Source: Anaerofilum sp.
GTDB lineage: Bacteria > Bacillota > Clostridia > Oscillospirales > Ruminococcaceae
NCBI GenBank assembly: GCA_020024115.1
Contig: JAHHUF010000115.1
Span: 1-5,510 of the forward strand
DNA: 5,510 bases
Direction of reading: 5' to 3'
The notes below the pieces were generated by a model. The model was not told where the DNA came from, made no database searches, and saw only the letters and a program-made list of their open reading frames with translations. The position numbers and the translations under genes were made by a program. Within the stretch, counting starts at the first letter, position 1, and every line of letters starts with the position of its first letter. This document shows positions 5,274-5,510 of the stretch, piece after piece.

Positions 5274-5495
5274 ATGGAAAATCAATGGAAAAAATTGCAA
5301 CAACAAATTGCAGAAAAAAACGGTGTTTCGTGTGATTGTGTAGAAAGAGAATTGGTGATGCTGATTGAAGAACTGTGGAACAATCCAGATACAGCCACAA
5401 AAAACTGGCTTTTGCAAGCTGGATGGGGCAAAAAACCGACCCCTTTTCAAGTGATTATCTATCTGTCAAGAATCAAAGAAAGTCGATTTGGATAA
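5274..5495 (+). CDS. Small Spo0A C-terminal-like protein of unknown function (73 aa)
   Basis: The 73-residue soluble protein reads as mostly helical: a charged N-terminus (MENQWKKLQQQIAEKNG), a second helix (VERELVMLIEELWNN), then a loop and PTPFQVIIYLSRI near the end. The order 'KxxxEKxGVS...V.RE(L/M)...I.E.W.NP..........KPTP..VI.Y' matches what I recall of short Firmicutes proteins annotated as Spo0A C-terminal domain-like, which lack the receiver domain. This is recognition by eye, and DNA binding is not shown. An upstream in-frame TTG at 5250 exists, but AGAGG (5264-5268) sits 5 bases from the ATG at 5274, and 5250 overlaps the -10 region, so the ATG is chosen. Two cysteines occur as CDC (residues 20-22). 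It is divergent from cysK and shares its control region; the window ends 15 bases after the stop. Confidence 0.72.
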   Translation: MENQWKKLQQQIAEKNGVSCDCVERELVMLIEELWNNPDTATKNWLLQAGWGKKPTPFQVIIYLSRIKESRFG

Positions 5496-5510
5496 TCTGT
5501 TGATATAGCT

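Overview
The window looks like chromosome from a low-GC, Gram-positive anaerobe of the class Clostridia. Supporting signs are AT-rich intergenic DNA, purine-rich Shine-Dalgarno (SD) sequences, TTG/GTG among plausible starts, a short Gram-positive-type CysE, and a small protein resembling the Spo0A C-terminal-like proteins of spore-forming Firmicutes. No mobile element, RNA gene or CRISPR array is visible. The layout is compact, with no gene-free stretch over 200 bases.

Left part (1-2496, minus strand): an apparent four-gene operon read right to left. It runs from a NUDIX hydrolase of the 8-oxo-dGTP diphosphatase type (GTG start), to a DUF523/TudS-like cysteine protein, a MATE-family efflux transporter, and a membrane protein cut by the window edge. 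Gaps are 18, 21 and about 18 bases. An extended -10 promoter lies upstream of the NUDIX gene. The theme could be nucleotide or nucleobase damage and detoxification plus export, but that is inference.

Middle (2497-3586): a 180-base divergent intergenic region, then a plus-strand DEDDh 3'-5' exonuclease with a C-terminal Cys/His zinc-ribbon-like module. It ends in a near-perfect 18-bp hairpin that serves as a bidirectional terminator facing cysE.

Right part (3602-5495): the minus-strand pair cysK-cysE, overlapping by ATGA, makes cysteine from serine: CysE makes O-acetylserine and CysK converts it to cysteine with sulfide. Divergent from cysK is a 73-residue protein that resembles small Spo0A-C-like proteins. 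The two divergent promoters overlap, and their -10 boxes form the arms of an 8-bp perfect inverted repeat (5227-5249). This is the most interesting regulatory structure in the window. Overall the genes belong to known families; I see no clear evidence for a wholly new system, only a few regulatory and gene-neighbourhood observations worth checking.
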